Assembly (NCBI GenBank): GCA_003223295.1
Contig: QHYM01000102.1
Coordinates: 1 to 51,937, forward strand
Reading direction: 5' to 3'
Origin: Acidobacteriota bacterium
GTDB taxonomy: Bacteria; Acidobacteriota; Terriglobia; Acidiferrales; UBA7541
Length of the DNA: 51,937 nucleotides
Part shown: in pieces, positions 9,700 to 18,559 of the stretch
Layout: each line of letters begins with the position of its first letter
Position numbering within the stretch: the stretch's first letter is position 1
Notes under the pieces: model-generated
Told to the model about the DNA's origin: nothing
Databases searched by the model: none
The model's input: the letters and a program-made list of their open reading frames with translations, nothing else
Made by a program: the position numbers and the translations under genes

Positions 9700-10137
9700 T
9701 AGAAGTCAATTGAATGGGGGAGAGTCCCATCGACAGAGCCATCCAGTGACTGTCGTAGTTATATCCAGCGCCGAGAAGGGTGACCGACTCGACGGAAGCC
9801 TGGAAGTAAAAGTCCCGATGGCGGGGAAGTTCCCGGTCAGATCCGCACAGGGGGCGAGCAACTTGACAGGCCGCAGCAGAAGCGAACCAGGAAGCCCCGT
9901 AAAACCTCACCTGCGGGAAGCGGATCGCAGGTTACTTGGGAGAGCCGAGCCTCTGTCCGCGTAGGCAAAGGCCATGTTGGGCCGCGAGACTGGAACACCG
10001 CGGACGGAACATTCTCTGAACACAGCTATGGGTTTCGGCCCAGACGATCGGCACATCAGGCGGTGGAGCAGAAATCCCGATCCTCCTGATCGGCTCCGAT
10101 CTGGGCGGCAAGATTTTTTCTGAGTCCACAAAAACGG
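9700..10137. ncRNA. Hairpin-rich noncoding stretch, possible group II intron-like relic
   Basis: No coding frame here resembles a protein. The plus strand holds dense local base pairing: GACAG/CTGTC at 9732-9754, a perfect 7-bp ACCTGCG/CGCAGGT stem at 9909-9932 with a 10-base purine-rich loop, CCGCG/CGCGG around 9980-10002, and a long three-segment stem at 10038-10106 (GCCCAG/CTGGGC, GATCGG/CCGATC, ATCAGG/CCTGAT with small internal loops). Parts of 9715-9960 recall domain I-type sequence of bacterial group II introns, but there is no reverse transcriptase frame and I could not find a domain V. It might equally be an unrelated structured RNA or a decayed repeat. Strand is uncertain. The structure is seen; the intron idea is weak inference. 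Confidence 0.35.
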
Positions 10138-10281
10138 TACTGCTCAGCCTTCACGGCGCCGGCGTGATTTCCCGACACAAGCTATCTCCCGAACAAGAGC
10201 TCGTTCTTCGCTGGCCTGAACGCAATAAAGAAACGGAGATCCGCGTGGGCCAGGTCGGCGTGGACTCCGGCGGCTATACGG

Positions 10282-10503
10282 ATGGTGTTGCGTTCTATGA
10301 CCACGTTGAAAATTTCCGGGAAATGGAGTTTCCCCCACGGTCTTCAAGGGAACAGGAGTTTGGCGTTGTTGATCTCGTCTGTAGTGGCGCTGCTGGCACT
10401 TCTGGTTCGCTCGTCACTCAGCCAGGGATTTCCGCCGCGTCAGCTTATCTTTCGCTACGGCGTGCAATACCTCAACAGTGTGAAACCGCGCGGCGCCCTC
10501 TAG
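10282..10503 (+). CDS. Doubtful small membrane ORF
   Basis: A 73-residue frame with one hydrophobic segment (LALLISSVVALLALLVRSS) after a basic N-terminal part, which could be a signal anchor. There is no clear ribosome-binding site and the protein is not recognised. It may be the remnant of a longer exported protein or chance. The rest of 10138-10512 shows nothing else I can support. Confidence 0.2.
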   Translation: MVLRSMTTLKISGKWSFPHGLQGNRSLALLISSVVALLALLVRSSLSQGFPPRQLIFRYGVQYLNSVKPRGAL

Positions 10504-10512
10504 GCCGACAAC

Positions 10513-12198
10513 TCAGACCAGGTCGTCGACGGTCGGTCGCGCGGCGCCTTTCCAGTTGGCGTCAAACTGTTTGCGCACAAAACCCGCGTCGTAGTTTCGA
10601 TCCTGGGCCTTCAGCGCTTGCTCGAGTCCAAAGAGCGAGCGCGGGTTGCGCGGATTGCGCTCGAGGTCTGCGCGGAAAACTTCCTCGGCTCCCGCGTAAT
10701 CGCCGATCTTCAACAGTACCGCGCCAAGCGATTCGCGCACGGGGTAAAACCAATCCTGCGGCTCGTCATATTTCAAACCATCCTGCACCGCGACGGCGGC
10801 ACGAAGCTGATTCACCGTGGCGTCCATATCGTTTTTCGTCAACGAAATTTTCGCGCCCAGTACATTCTCCGCGATTTTCAGAATGTCCTTGGTCTTGTTG
10901 TTGATGGGCATCTGGAAAATCGCATCCGGCGAAGTGTTCTCTTGCGCATCGCCAACAATTTTATGTTCGGCTTCCGCTTCGTCCAGTTTTCCGGTGCCCG
11001 CCAGCGCCAATCCGCGCGCGAAGTGCCAGAACACGGTAGCTGTTTTCATCGCCGCGTCGGGCTGCGGCGCTTTCAGGATTTCGCTCCACTTATGAAAACG
11101 CACTTCCACGGCCAGCGGCACGGTCATGAAGCCTTCGAGCGGCGGCACCTCTTTCACGTGCGAACCCACGTTTGCCGCCAGCAACAGCGCGCCGCGGCGC
11201 GACTCGAGATAATTCCCGTTCATCGCCGCGGCCATGGCAATGAAATGCAGATTGTGGCTGTAATACATCATGGGATACATGCCTTCGGCGGTGCCGCCCT
11301 TGATGTACGCCTGATCCGCGAGCGCGGCCTTCTGGTTGGTTTTCAGCGCGGCTTCGTAATCGCCGGTGCGGATGTAAATGTGCGCGGGCATGTGCACGAT
11401 GTGTCCCGCAGCGGGCGCAAGCTCCGCCAGGCGATTCGCGCCGGCCAATGCGCGCTCCGGCGAATTCGAAGCCTCGACGCAGTGAATGTAGTAGTGAATC
11501 GCGCCCAGATGATTGGGCTCGCGGCGAATCACGGACTCCAGCGTCGCGACAATTTCCTCCGTGCCTTCTTCCGGCGCGCCCTCCGGGCGCCACAGTCCCC
11601 AGGGATGCAGATTCATTCCCGCCTCGGCAAAGAGCGTGGCCGCATCGAGATCGTCGGGGAAGCGCTTCACCAGGTTGCGCATGGCGTCGCGATATTGTTC
11701 CGCGGCGTCGCGCAAATCCGATTTGGGATCGGCAGGGAAGCGCTTGGCCAGCGCTTCGATGTACGCCTTGTCGCTCTCGGAAGCATCGGCGGCGAGCGCC
11801 TGCGCTTTCTCGATGGCGGCGTGCGCCTGCGCGAAGCGGTCTTCGCTGGCGGGATCGTTGTAATTCGGCCCCACCGCTTCCGCGATGCCCCAAAACGCCA
11901 TCGCCATTTTGGGATCGAGCTCGCCCGCGCGCTGGAAGGAGCGCATGGCTTCCGCGTGATTGAAGGCGTAAATCTGGCGCAGCCCCTGGTCGAAGAACGC
12001 CTGCGCTTGCGCGTTCTTCGTCGAGACCGGGTGATGCCAATTGCCGTAGCCGGTCATCAGCGCGGCGGTGGGCTTGGCCTTTGCCGCCATCGCGGCATGA
12101 TCGGAATGCTCCTGCGCGAAAGCGGGCCCGGATAAGACGAGCGTAGCGGCGCACAGCGGCAGGATGACGCACAACAGGGTAAGGACGCGGCGATGCAT
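10513..12198 (-). CDS. Secreted tetratricopeptide-repeat protein
   Basis: A 561-residue protein with a clear signal peptide (hydrophobic residues 6-22, cleavage near AFAQ). The start at 12198 is set by GGAGG seven bases upstream; the longer frame reaching back past it is not supported. The mature protein is built of helical pairs typical of TPR units: the FDQGLRQIYAFNHAEAMRSF region near the N-terminus, a stretch with HYYIHCVEAS, HMPAHIYIRTGDYEAAL and MYYSHNLHF in the middle, and a final TPR (IGDYAGAEEVFRADLERNPR). The His-rich motifs (HYYIH, HMPAH, SHNLH) recur in this family of exported TPR proteins and may bind metal, but that is inference. The likely role is a periplasmic scaffold. It lies downstream of the VOC gene on the same strand with a 200-base gap holding an antitoxin remnant. 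Confidence 0.75.
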   Translation of the reverse strand: MHRRVLTLLCVILPLCAATLVLSGPAFAQEHSDHAAMAAKAKPTAALMTGYGNWHHPVSTKNAQAQAFFDQGLRQIYAFNHAEAMRSFQRAGELDPKMAMAFWGIAEAVGPNYNDPASEDRFAQAHAAIEKAQALAADASESDKAYIEALAKRFPADPKSDLRDAAEQYRDAMRNLVKRFPDDLDAATLFAEAGMNLHPWGLWRPEGAPEEGTEEIVATLESVIRREPNHLGAIHYYIHCVEASNSPERALAGANRLAELAPAAGHIVHMPAHIYIRTGDYEAALKTNQKAALADQAYIKGGTAEGMYPMMYYSHNLHFIAMAAAMNGNYLESRRGALLLAANVGSHVKEVPPLEGFMTVPLAVEVRFHKWSEILKAPQPDAAMKTATVFWHFARGLALAGTGKLDEAEAEHKIVGDAQENTSPDAIFQMPINNKTKDILKIAENVLGAKISLTKNDMDATVNQLRAAVAVQDGLKYDEPQDWFYPVRESLGAVLLKIGDYAGAEEVFRADLERNPRNPRSLFGLEQALKAQDRNYDAGFVRKQFDANWKGAARPTVDDLV

Positions 12199-12260
12199 TC
12201 GTAGCCTCCGATGAAGTTTGTGAATGAGTGAATCCGGTGAGGCAGATTGTAGCATTCTGA

Positions 12261-12398
12261 AAGGCAGGAAGTAAGGAAGCTGGAAAGATCTCGCCCAGCA
12301 TCGCGTCGGAAGTGTTGAACGGGAAGAGGGAGTTGCATAAGGAACAGATTGCGCGGTTGAGCGCGCGATTTCACGTCTCGCCGGAACTGTTTTTCTGA
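12261..12398 (+). pseudogene. C-terminal remnant of a HigA/Xre-type antitoxin
   Basis: A plus-strand frame of 45 codons ending at TGA 12396-12398 has no start codon. Its product, with SIASEVLNGKRELHKEQIAR followed by LSARFHVSPELFF, matches the recognition helix and C-terminal tail of HigA-family helix-turn-helix antitoxins. Just upstream, the shifted frame reads KDLAQ, which is expected before this segment in the family, so a frameshift probably separates them. There is no toxin gene next to it. The remnant ends one base before the VOC stop codon. I read it as a decayed type II toxin-antitoxin locus. Confidence 0.6.
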
Positions 12399-13202
12399 CT
12401 ACGAGGCGCCGGCGCGCTGAGCGGCGGCCTTGAAAATCGCAAAGGCGGCGCCCTGCGGATCGGCCATGATGGAAATTCGCCCAACGTCTTCGAAATCGGT
12501 GGGCGGCATGTACAGGGTGGCGCCGAGATTTTTGGCCTCGGCGGCGGTGGCGTCGCAATCGGAAACGGTGAAGTAGGCCAGCCAGTGCGCGGGAACGCCG
12601 GGCTTGTGGTGGGATGACGGAGGAATGCCGCCAATGAACTCCTCGCCATTCTTGATGTGCCAGTAATTGTGGGCGGGATCTTCATCTTCCTTCATGATTT
12701 GCCAGCCAAAAAGATCGGAATAGAACTGTCCTGCGCGGGCCTGATCGGGAGTACTCAAGTCCGCCCAGCAGAGTGTGCCGTGGGAGGCAGAGATTCCCGT
12801 ACCAAGATGGTGAATCGCTTGCCAGATTGAAATAGCCGCGCCCGTGGGGTCCTGAATCACGGCCATACGACCGGCATCGAAAACATCAAAGGGCGAAGCC
12901 AAAACCCTGGCGCCAAGGTGCTCCGCGCGGGCAGCCGTGGCGTCCGCGCTTTCCACGGCAACGTAGAGGTTCCAGTGTGGGGGAACGCCGCGAGCGGCCT
13001 GGTCGGGACGAAGCGCGCAGGCAGCGGCAGTGTCGCGTCCATCGAGCTGGAAAACCGTGTAGACCTGGCCGGGGCCGATGGGATAATCGTTAAAGGTCCA
13101 GCCAAAGATTTTGGAATAGAAGGCGGTTGCTGCGGCTTGGTCGGTGGTGGCCAGTTCAATCCAGCAAAAGTCGCCGGGCGCGTGTTTTTCAATGTTGGGC
13201 AT
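12399..13202 (-). CDS. Tandem VOC (glyoxalase/bleomycin-resistance fold) protein
   Basis: A 267-residue protein made of two vicinal-oxygen-chelate domains in tandem. Each opens with the characteristic pattern: GDFCWIELATTDQAAATAFY then SKIFGW in the first half, and GTLCWADLSTPDQARAGQFY then SDLFGW in the second. Each ends with a DP-x-GAA strand (IQDPTGAAISIW, MADPQGAAFAIF). This matches the Glo_EDI-like family widely present in soil bacteria, usually annotated only as VOC family. The substrate is unknown, and the metal-ligand set looks incomplete, so it may not be a true glyoxalase. The ATG at 13202 starts the conserved MPNIEKHAPGDF segment; upstream in-frame sequence is low complexity. The ribosome-binding site is weak. 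Confidence 0.82.
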   Translation of the reverse strand: MPNIEKHAPGDFCWIELATTDQAAATAFYSKIFGWTFNDYPIGPGQVYTVFQLDGRDTAAACALRPDQAARGVPPHWNLYVAVESADATAARAEHLGARVLASPFDVFDAGRMAVIQDPTGAAISIWQAIHHLGTGISASHGTLCWADLSTPDQARAGQFYSDLFGWQIMKEDEDPAHNYWHIKNGEEFIGGIPPSSHHKPGVPAHWLAYFTVSDCDATAAEAKNLGATLYMPPTDFEDVGRISIMADPQGAAFAIFKAAAQRAGAS

Positions 13203-13784
13203 AGTGGGCAGAGCGTACTCCTGGTGTAGTAGTGGGGCAATGGAGAAAATAGCGCTTGGAAGGATGATGACCGTGGGCGGAAAAGAAAGCCGCCCCCCGG
13301 TACGTACCCCCTTCGTAAGTGCGCATTCTAAAGGAGTTACGGGACGAAATCGCGGAACTGATTTTAAAGGACGTAGGGCCCGGGATTTGGCGGCGTGGCA
13401 GAGCAGAGAAGGCCGGGATGGCGTCGGCCCCTGCGGGACTCGCGGCAAGAAATCATACGAAATCGTAGCACGATATTTACTGCTATTATATATTATATAT
13501 GTCTCTGTGTTAGTAAGTAGAAGGAAAAGGGATAGGGCGATTGAAGAAGTGAGCCGGCCGCGGATTTCCGCGGATGGCTTTGGGTGAAAAGGAACCTCGG
13601 ATAAGGCACTCAAGGCAGAAGGCAGAAAGAGAAGTCGACAGTTGAAAGTTCAAGAGGAAGAGAGGAAACCGCCCCTGGCAGCGAAATTGAGATGCCAGGC
13701 CTTGGAAGCTCAGGCTAAAGCGGCTAGCACTTCGCTTCGGCACGACGGCGAACTCAACGGCAAGCCAAGTGGCCTTTAGAGTTG
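13203..13784. other. Gene-free region with AT-rich tract
   Basis: About 580 bases with no gene I can support. There is a short AT-rich tract at 13470-13500 (TATATATTATATA type) and nearby an imperfect dyad, CATACGAAATCGTAG (13454-13468), whose TACGA/TCGTA arms could be an operator. The 13600-13680 part has the simple, purine-rich character of noncoding spacer. The promoter for the VOC gene should lie here. Confidence 0.4.
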
Positions 13785-15863
13785 TTAGTTCCTAGGGCGC
13801 TCGTGCGCACGGCAGATATGAATGCAGGCCTGTGAACCTAGCTTGACATTCGGTGCTCTGAAGCCGTCGTCACAGACGCAAGGTTCCGGCGGAGGGGGAA
13901 TGGACTTGCACACCGCAGCGGGTCGCCCGAATAGAACGCGGTGGATATCGGCCTTCCCGCCGGTGATTCCATAGCCGAAAGCGTTGAAGAGATTGCCCGG
14001 ATTTGAGATGGTGGGCTGCGCCTGGCGAAGCGTCACGTAGTCTCCAAATCGACCTGTGCCGGTGTCGCTGGCAGTGGTGATGTACACCATGAAATCGCCC
14101 CAGAATCCAACGACATGGTTCTCGTAGTTTCCATTTCCTCCATACTCGAGAGAGAGTCCCACTTCCGCAGTACAGCGGTTCGTGGTGAGCGCGGGATAGC
14201 CAAAGGCGTAATCGTTATTCCAGATCTGCACCTGCTGTGCAACCTGGAAATTGTTACTGCGATCCAAATCTACCATGTTCACGTGAGCTTGCTTGAAATT
14301 ATTGTCCAGGCCAGCGGTCCACGCGAACCAGACGTGGTTTCCAGAGCGTGTGCCGCCAGCCATCCAGGTGCCGACAGCGCTTACCATGCCCAGCCAGTTC
14401 TGATTGTCGGGCGTAAGGGAGGTAAAGCCGCCATTGGTCCAGCTTGCGACTGTGACATCGCGCCAGAAGTACGTGTTCGAGTTTTCCGCGAGGGAGAAGA
14501 CGCGCATGCTGCTGGTGTTGTTGTGACCGGCCCAGAAGATCTCGTTCCCGGCGTTTTGCACCAGGTGAGCGAACCAGGCCATGACGCTGTCCGCCGGGTT
14601 GGTGAAACCCAAAGTGATAGTTCCTCCAGCCTGGAGTCCGGCGAGCGAAGTTCGCATCACCACATGGCCCCGGCCGGTGACATTCCAGCTCATGTAGAGG
14701 AATTGGTTGCCGATGGAGAGATCGGGATAGTCAAAACCGGAGCCGGTAAAGCCAAAAAGAGCGGGAGTAAGGTTCCAATAGGTCCACGCGGTGCCGCCGC
14801 TGCTCTGGACCTGCGCGGGGCTGGCGACAGCTAGGCGCACGCCATTTCCCTGTAGCAACCAGATAAAGCGGTCAATGCTGGGCGCGTATTGCACAATCTG
14901 GTCGCAACAGAAACCCACGGCATCATTCGGGAAAATGGCCGTTGGGTTCAATTGAGTGAAGCTTGCTCCATTATTCGTTGAATAAGCCGCCAGCGAATTG
15001 GCCGAAGAGAAGATGATGCCGCCAGCATTGGCGCTGCCGCTCGGCTCGGCAATAGTGTTAGCGCCAGTGACATTCAGGCTTTGATTCGCGACAAAGTTTA
15101 TAGCCGGTGGATCCCCAAGGTGAGCCTTTTCCACGCCCGTATGAGTCGGTGTAGGCTTTCCCGCGACGAAGGGCCCCTTGGGAACGGTCCATTCCGACTG
15201 GTTGACGTCAGAGTCAAACTTAGGCGGCCGCAGTGGATACTTTCCGCCTTTCACTCTTCCGGGCTTTATCGTCACGGTTTTCAGACGGCCTGAACCGGGG
15301 GCAGCCGGCGGTGCCGGCAAGATAACCCTAAACCGAAAGTGGCAATCTCTTTTCCGCTCTTCCCCAGTGGAGTACTTCCCTTCCAGAAAGAGGCTGCGGG
15401 CAACTCCAGGGCGGAACGATCCTCCAGAGAAGTTCGCGTCAAGAAAAGCCGAACCATCGGTCGCAATCGTCCCGAGGGATGCAGGCAATGAAGTTATGAG
15501 GGTAGCGCCGGCCATCCGGATGGAGGTTACTTCGACGTTGATCGCCGCGGAGTTGCCGCGGTTAACGATGGCGACGGCAGAAAGAAGGGTCTTGGCATCC
15601 GGCACGCTGACTCCCGGAGCTCGCGCAACAAGCTGGGCCGCGCGCTCTTTCTCTTTGTCGTCCTGGTCGTTACATCCTTGCTCATCTCCGCCGTAGGCTT
15701 GCTCTTGGGCCATCCTAGCTTCTTTGGAGGCGTTCATTTTGGCGCCATTTACGAGTCGGGCTTCCCGCGGCTGGGGGGCCACGGCGCCGTTTTCGAAGTT
15801 GCTGGCCGAATTGAGTACCAAGTAAATCGATGCCAAGACGAGGAGTCCTCCCAGATGTCGCAT
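13785..15863 (-). CDS. Large secreted protein, probable beta-propeller/sialidase-like fold
   Basis: A 692-residue exported protein of unrecognised family. The ATG at 15863 has GGAGG upstream. Residues 1-22 look like a signal peptide. Residues 40-80 are charged. The segment from about 240 on has repeated features of exo-sialidase/BNR propellers: NSLAAYSTNNGASFTQLNP (S-x-D/N-x-G-x-x-F type Asp-box), then blade-like strands rich in W, N, G and T (FDYPDLSIGNQFLYMSWNV, YFWRDVTVASWTNGG, DFMVYITTASDTGTGRFGD). The last 50 residues are Cys-rich (VCKSI, PCVCDDGF, ACIHIC) and follow a proline run. The paired FCCDQ cysteines may form a disulfide. A catalytic set is not evident, so I call only an extracellular propeller-like protein. 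Confidence 0.6.
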   Translation of the reverse strand: MRHLGGLLVLASIYLVLNSASNFENGAVAPQPREARLVNGAKMNASKEARMAQEQAYGGDEQGCNDQDDKEKERAAQLVARAPGVSVPDAKTLLSAVAIVNRGNSAAINVEVTSIRMAGATLITSLPASLGTIATDGSAFLDANFSGGSFRPGVARSLFLEGKYSTGEERKRDCHFRFRVILPAPPAAPGSGRLKTVTIKPGRVKGGKYPLRPPKFDSDVNQSEWTVPKGPFVAGKPTPTHTGVEKAHLGDPPAINFVANQSLNVTGANTIAEPSGSANAGGIIFSSANSLAAYSTNNGASFTQLNPTAIFPNDAVGFCCDQIVQYAPSIDRFIWLLQGNGVRLAVASPAQVQSSGGTAWTYWNLTPALFGFTGSGFDYPDLSIGNQFLYMSWNVTGRGHVVMRTSLAGLQAGGTITLGFTNPADSVMAWFAHLVQNAGNEIFWAGHNNTSSMRVFSLAENSNTYFWRDVTVASWTNGGFTSLTPDNQNWLGMVSAVGTWMAGGTRSGNHVWFAWTAGLDNNFKQAHVNMVDLDRSNNFQVAQQVQIWNNDYAFGYPALTTNRCTAEVGLSLEYGGNGNYENHVVGFWGDFMVYITTASDTGTGRFGDYVTLRQAQPTISNPGNLFNAFGYGITGGKADIHRVLFGRPAAVCKSIPPPPEPCVCDDGFRAPNVKLGSQACIHICRAHERPRN

Positions 15864-15942
15864 GGTTGTTCCTCCCTTTCCGAACGGTGAGTAGTTGTTT
15901 GCAGGTAGTGCGTTTCGCTCGAGAAACGTTGCAGGGAGCGCC

Positions 15943-16308
15943 TTATGTGGCAGGACGGGATTTGTCGCGGAGCGATGTCTCCTTCAGGCATTGGACTACG
16001 GGGAAGGTAGCCCACAGAGTCGACGTCCACGCTGCGCCATGGGTATAGCCTTCCGGTGTATGCACCATGCTCTCGAAGGTCGAATAACCCAGGATTCTGC
16101 CGTCCGCCACCATCTTTTCCGCGACAGGTACGAGCGTTTTCTCCGTGTTCTCGGAATACTGCGCCCAATTTGCCCGCGGAACCTGAAACCGGCTGACAAA
16201 CGTATAAACCACCGGCTGCCCCTTCCCCATCTGCGAGAAGGCAATCGGCACCGCAACAATGGCCGCCAGCGCGAGCAATACAACCACGCCTGCCATTCGT
16301 TTCCTCAT
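15943..16308 (-). CDS. Small exported protein of unknown function
   Basis: A 121-residue protein starting at the ATG at 16308 (AGAGAG just upstream), with a hydrophobic signal sequence (VVVLLALAAIVAVPIAFS) followed by about 95 mature residues. The mature part (QPVVYTFVSRFQVPRANWAQ then a helix and GRILGYSTFES) has the strand-helix-strand look of dimeric alpha-beta barrel proteins such as the NIPSNAP/EthD group, but I cannot assign it. It lies 79 bases upstream of the large secreted protein gene on the same strand, so the two may be co-transcribed. No metal or catalytic motif stands out. Confidence 0.6.
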   Translation of the reverse strand: MRKRMAGVVVLLALAAIVAVPIAFSQMGKGQPVVYTFVSRFQVPRANWAQYSENTEKTLVPVAEKMVADGRILGYSTFESMVHTPEGYTHGAAWTSTLWATFPVVQCLKETSLRDKSRPAT

Positions 16309-16682
16309 TACTCTCTCTTTCACCTGTTTGGCCGCGCATACCTCCGGATCGCAACACACTAGTTCTTGCCGTCACCTGGACGCGGAACTCCGCGCGAAGG
16401 TGCGGACCAGCGATTCCCTTTGTGGCTAACTACGATCCTTTGTGGCTAACTGAAAAAGATGGGTTGCGTCCTGGGGCCCGACCGACGTGAGACGACAGTA
16501 TGCTTCAGGCAAGAGAATGTCAAAGGAGATCGTCCGCGCGCGGCTCACGATGCGTTGAGAAAACAGCGGGCGGCTCGGAGCATTCGCTCCGATGCACGCC
16601 CACTGTTGCGTTGTTATTTGGGTTGTATGGTCGGGCTAACCGCTGGAATCCCTCGCCAGGGGCGAAAGATTAGCGCAGCGGG
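16309..16682. other. Intergenic region with short tandem repeat and terminator
   Basis: About 370 bases without a gene. A 15-base unit CCTTTGTGGCTAACT is repeated at 16417-16431 and 16437-16451, period 20. The terminator of the glycine-zipper gene, listed separately, is also in this stretch. Confidence 0.6.
16557..16605 (-). terminator. Intrinsic terminator of the glycine-zipper gene
   Basis: Read on the minus strand, a 9-bp outer stem (CAGTGGGCG with CGCCCGCTG, one G-U) and a 6-bp inner stem (CGGAGC/GCTCCG, GAAT loop) are followed by TTTTCTC. It lies about 80 bases beyond the stop at 16683. Confidence 0.75.
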
Positions 16683-17366
16683 TCAGCTTTTCACGTTGAT
16701 CGTCGCCGGCTTGGCCAGCCGGAACGTGAGTGGAGTCTCCGGACGAAGCTTGATGTCGCGCTTCGCGGTGACCAGCGCTACGGTAGTTCCGGCGGCTGCG
16801 CCGACGGGTCCGCCGATCGCTGCGCCCATTCCGCCGCCGGCCAAGGCGCCGATCAAGACGCCTCCTCCGGCCCCGCCGCCAATCCACAGCAGGTGGTGCT
16901 TCATGTGGCCATGGCCAGCTTCGCGGGAAGAGAAGGTGTGAACGGGATAATTCTGCCCGTCCACGTCCACGGATTGCAGCGCAAGCAGCAATCGCGGACG
17001 ACCCTTGATGCGTCCTGCTTCTTTGGCCTCAACCACAACTCCCTCGGCGCGAGCGCCTTTGGGGATGACCGTTTTTCCCTCGATCACCACGGGCTTCGAG
17101 ATGGTGGCCCGAAAGTGGTGCCCCGGTCTCGTGCTGGTGGACACGGCCTGGTCCAGAACCACGTGGATTCTGGTGTGCCCCGGAACCGTGACGGGATCAG
17201 TGCCGTGGCCCCACATGGCAACGGCGCTACCTGCCAACGCCGCTGCCAGGAGAACCGCGGTACCCGCAATCAAGTAGTGCCGCTTGCTCAAGTGCAGTTT
17301 CTTAAGTGCATTGAAATGCAGCTTGTTCAAGCGCTGTTTGGTCAAGCCCAGTTTGGTCCAAACCAT
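16683..17366 (-). CDS. Exported glycine-zipper protein
   Basis: A 227-residue protein with a very good ribosome-binding site (GGAGGG, six bases before the ATG at 17366). The first 30 residues are basic with repeated K-L-x-L units; a hydrophobic segment (YLIAGTAVLLAAALAGSAVA) follows and should act as signal anchor. The mature part has a beta-rich domain (about 60-150: TRIHVVLDQAVSTSTRPGHH, IPKGARAEGVVVEAKEAGR) that resembles the substitute-strand region of TrbI/VirB10-like or DUF-type acidobacterial proteins. It is followed by a glycine-zipper (GGGAGGGVLIGALAGGGMGA) typical of membrane-inserting YMGG-like segments. The function is unknown; an envelope role is likely. It is transcribed alone and ends at its own terminator. 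Confidence 0.7.
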   Translation of the reverse strand: MVWTKLGLTKQRLNKLHFNALKKLHLSKRHYLIAGTAVLLAAALAGSAVAMWGHGTDPVTVPGHTRIHVVLDQAVSTSTRPGHHFRATISKPVVIEGKTVIPKGARAEGVVVEAKEAGRIKGRPRLLLALQSVDVDGQNYPVHTFSSREAGHGHMKHHLLWIGGGAGGGVLIGALAGGGMGAAIGGPVGAAAGTTVALVTAKRDIKLRPETPLTFRLAKPATINVKS

Positions 17367-17642
17367 AAGTTACCCTCCCATCGTAAATTAGAGGCATCAA
17401 GTTGGCCTATGGCTGTGCTCGTAAGCGCATGAAAATAAATTGGATGTGGTTGCGAGGGGTAGAATTAGGGGGCAATAGTTTCAGGCGGGGTGAAAAATTT
17501 GAGTACTGAATGTACTAGTAGCAAACGGCGGTCGCATTATTCCGTTTTCGACGCCCAGAGTGAAACAGGATGCAGTCGCAGAATGCTGGGGCCCGTCTCA
17601 CTTGGTTTCCGCTGCTCGTTGTGTTTTCCTAGAGAGGACGCC

Positions 17643-18506
17643 ATGGGCCAACAGAAACGTTACCTCGTCGCCTTGTTGCTTTTTTGTTTCCTCGCGGCTT
17701 GCGCGCTTGCGCAGCAGCCCACGATCCGGTTTGTGCGCAATCCTGACGTAGCTCCGAACTTCAAGCTGGATACGCTGGAAGGAAAACCTCTTAGCCTGAC
17801 GGATTACAAGAGCAAAGTGGTCCTGCTGAATTTCTGGGCAACCTGGTGCGGACCTTGCCGGGCTGAAATTCCCGATCTGGTTGAGCTGCAAAATAAATAT
17901 AAGGATCGGCTGCAAATCATCGGCTTAGTGGTTGATGATGAGGATGAGGGCGCGATTAAGAAATTTGTGGATGAATTCGGAATCAATTATCCAGTGGCGA
18001 TTGCTACTGACGCGCTGCGAACGGAGTACGGCGGAATCCCCGCGCTGCCCACTTCCTTCGTGCTGGACGCGGAAGGGCGCGTGGTGCAAAAGCACGAAGG
18101 ATTGCGCGACCCCGTTTTGTACGAAGTGGAAATTCGTTCCTTGTTGGGCATGCCCATCGGCAACGTGAAAGTGGAAACGTTCGAGGACACTGGGCAGATT
18201 TTCTTGAAGCACGCGGACCGGGCTACGCAACTTCCTGGAGTGGATCTTTCGAAACTCACGCCAGAGCAAAAAACCGTAGCGCTGCACAAGGTCAATGCGG
18301 AGTCCTGCACGTGCGGTTGCAAGTATACTTTGGCGCAGTGCCGCATCTGGGACCGAGATTGCGGCGTTAGCAAAGCCGCCATTGGGAAAATCATTGACGG
18401 GCTTGCCGGTGCTTCCCATCCGCCGTCGAAGGCACCGGCTACTGCGCAACCCGCGTCTGCCGCTCCTGCTCCAGCAAAAACCCCGCCGGAAAAACCCCAT
18501 CAATAG
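17643..18506 (+). CDS. TlpA/ResA-type periplasmic thioredoxin with extra C-terminal cysteine domain
   Basis: A 287-residue exported thiol-disulfide protein. The ATG at 17643 begins a clear signal peptide (LVALLLFCFLAACALAQ); upstream in-frame sequence is not conserved in character. The redoxin domain covers about residues 30-170, with active site WCGPC at 68-72 and the cis-proline region near IPALPTSFVLD. It is expected to reduce or oxidise periplasmic cysteines, for example in cytochrome c maturation. A second part (about 190-265) carries a cysteine cluster, CTCGCKYTLAQC followed by DRDC. This CxCxC pattern is not part of TlpA and could bind metal or be a redox partner. The tail is Pro/Ala-rich. 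An AGTAC/GTACT dyad at 17502-17516 upstream may be an operator. Confidence 0.85.
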   Translation: MGQQKRYLVALLLFCFLAACALAQQPTIRFVRNPDVAPNFKLDTLEGKPLSLTDYKSKVVLLNFWATWCGPCRAEIPDLVELQNKYKDRLQIIGLVVDDEDEGAIKKFVDEFGINYPVAIATDALRTEYGGIPALPTSFVLDAEGRVVQKHEGLRDPVLYEVEIRSLLGMPIGNVKVETFEDTGQIFLKHADRATQLPGVDLSKLTPEQKTVALHKVNAESCTCGCKYTLAQCRIWDRDCGVSKAAIGKIIDGLAGASHPPSKAPATAQPASAAPAPAKTPPEKPHQ

Positions 18507-18559
18507 AAAGCTTCCCGCTGGCCCTTTGTGTGTCTGGCTTGATACTCTTCTTCCACTTC

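Noticed and set aside
10164-10904. 246-residue plus-strand frame
   Set aside because: It overlaps the 3' part of the TPR gene and has no recognisable domain; it looks like a shadow of a GC-rich gene.
10618-12135. 505-residue plus-strand frame antisense to the TPR gene
   Set aside because: Arg/His-rich composition typical of an antisense shadow; the TPR gene has signal peptide, ribosome-binding site and repeats.
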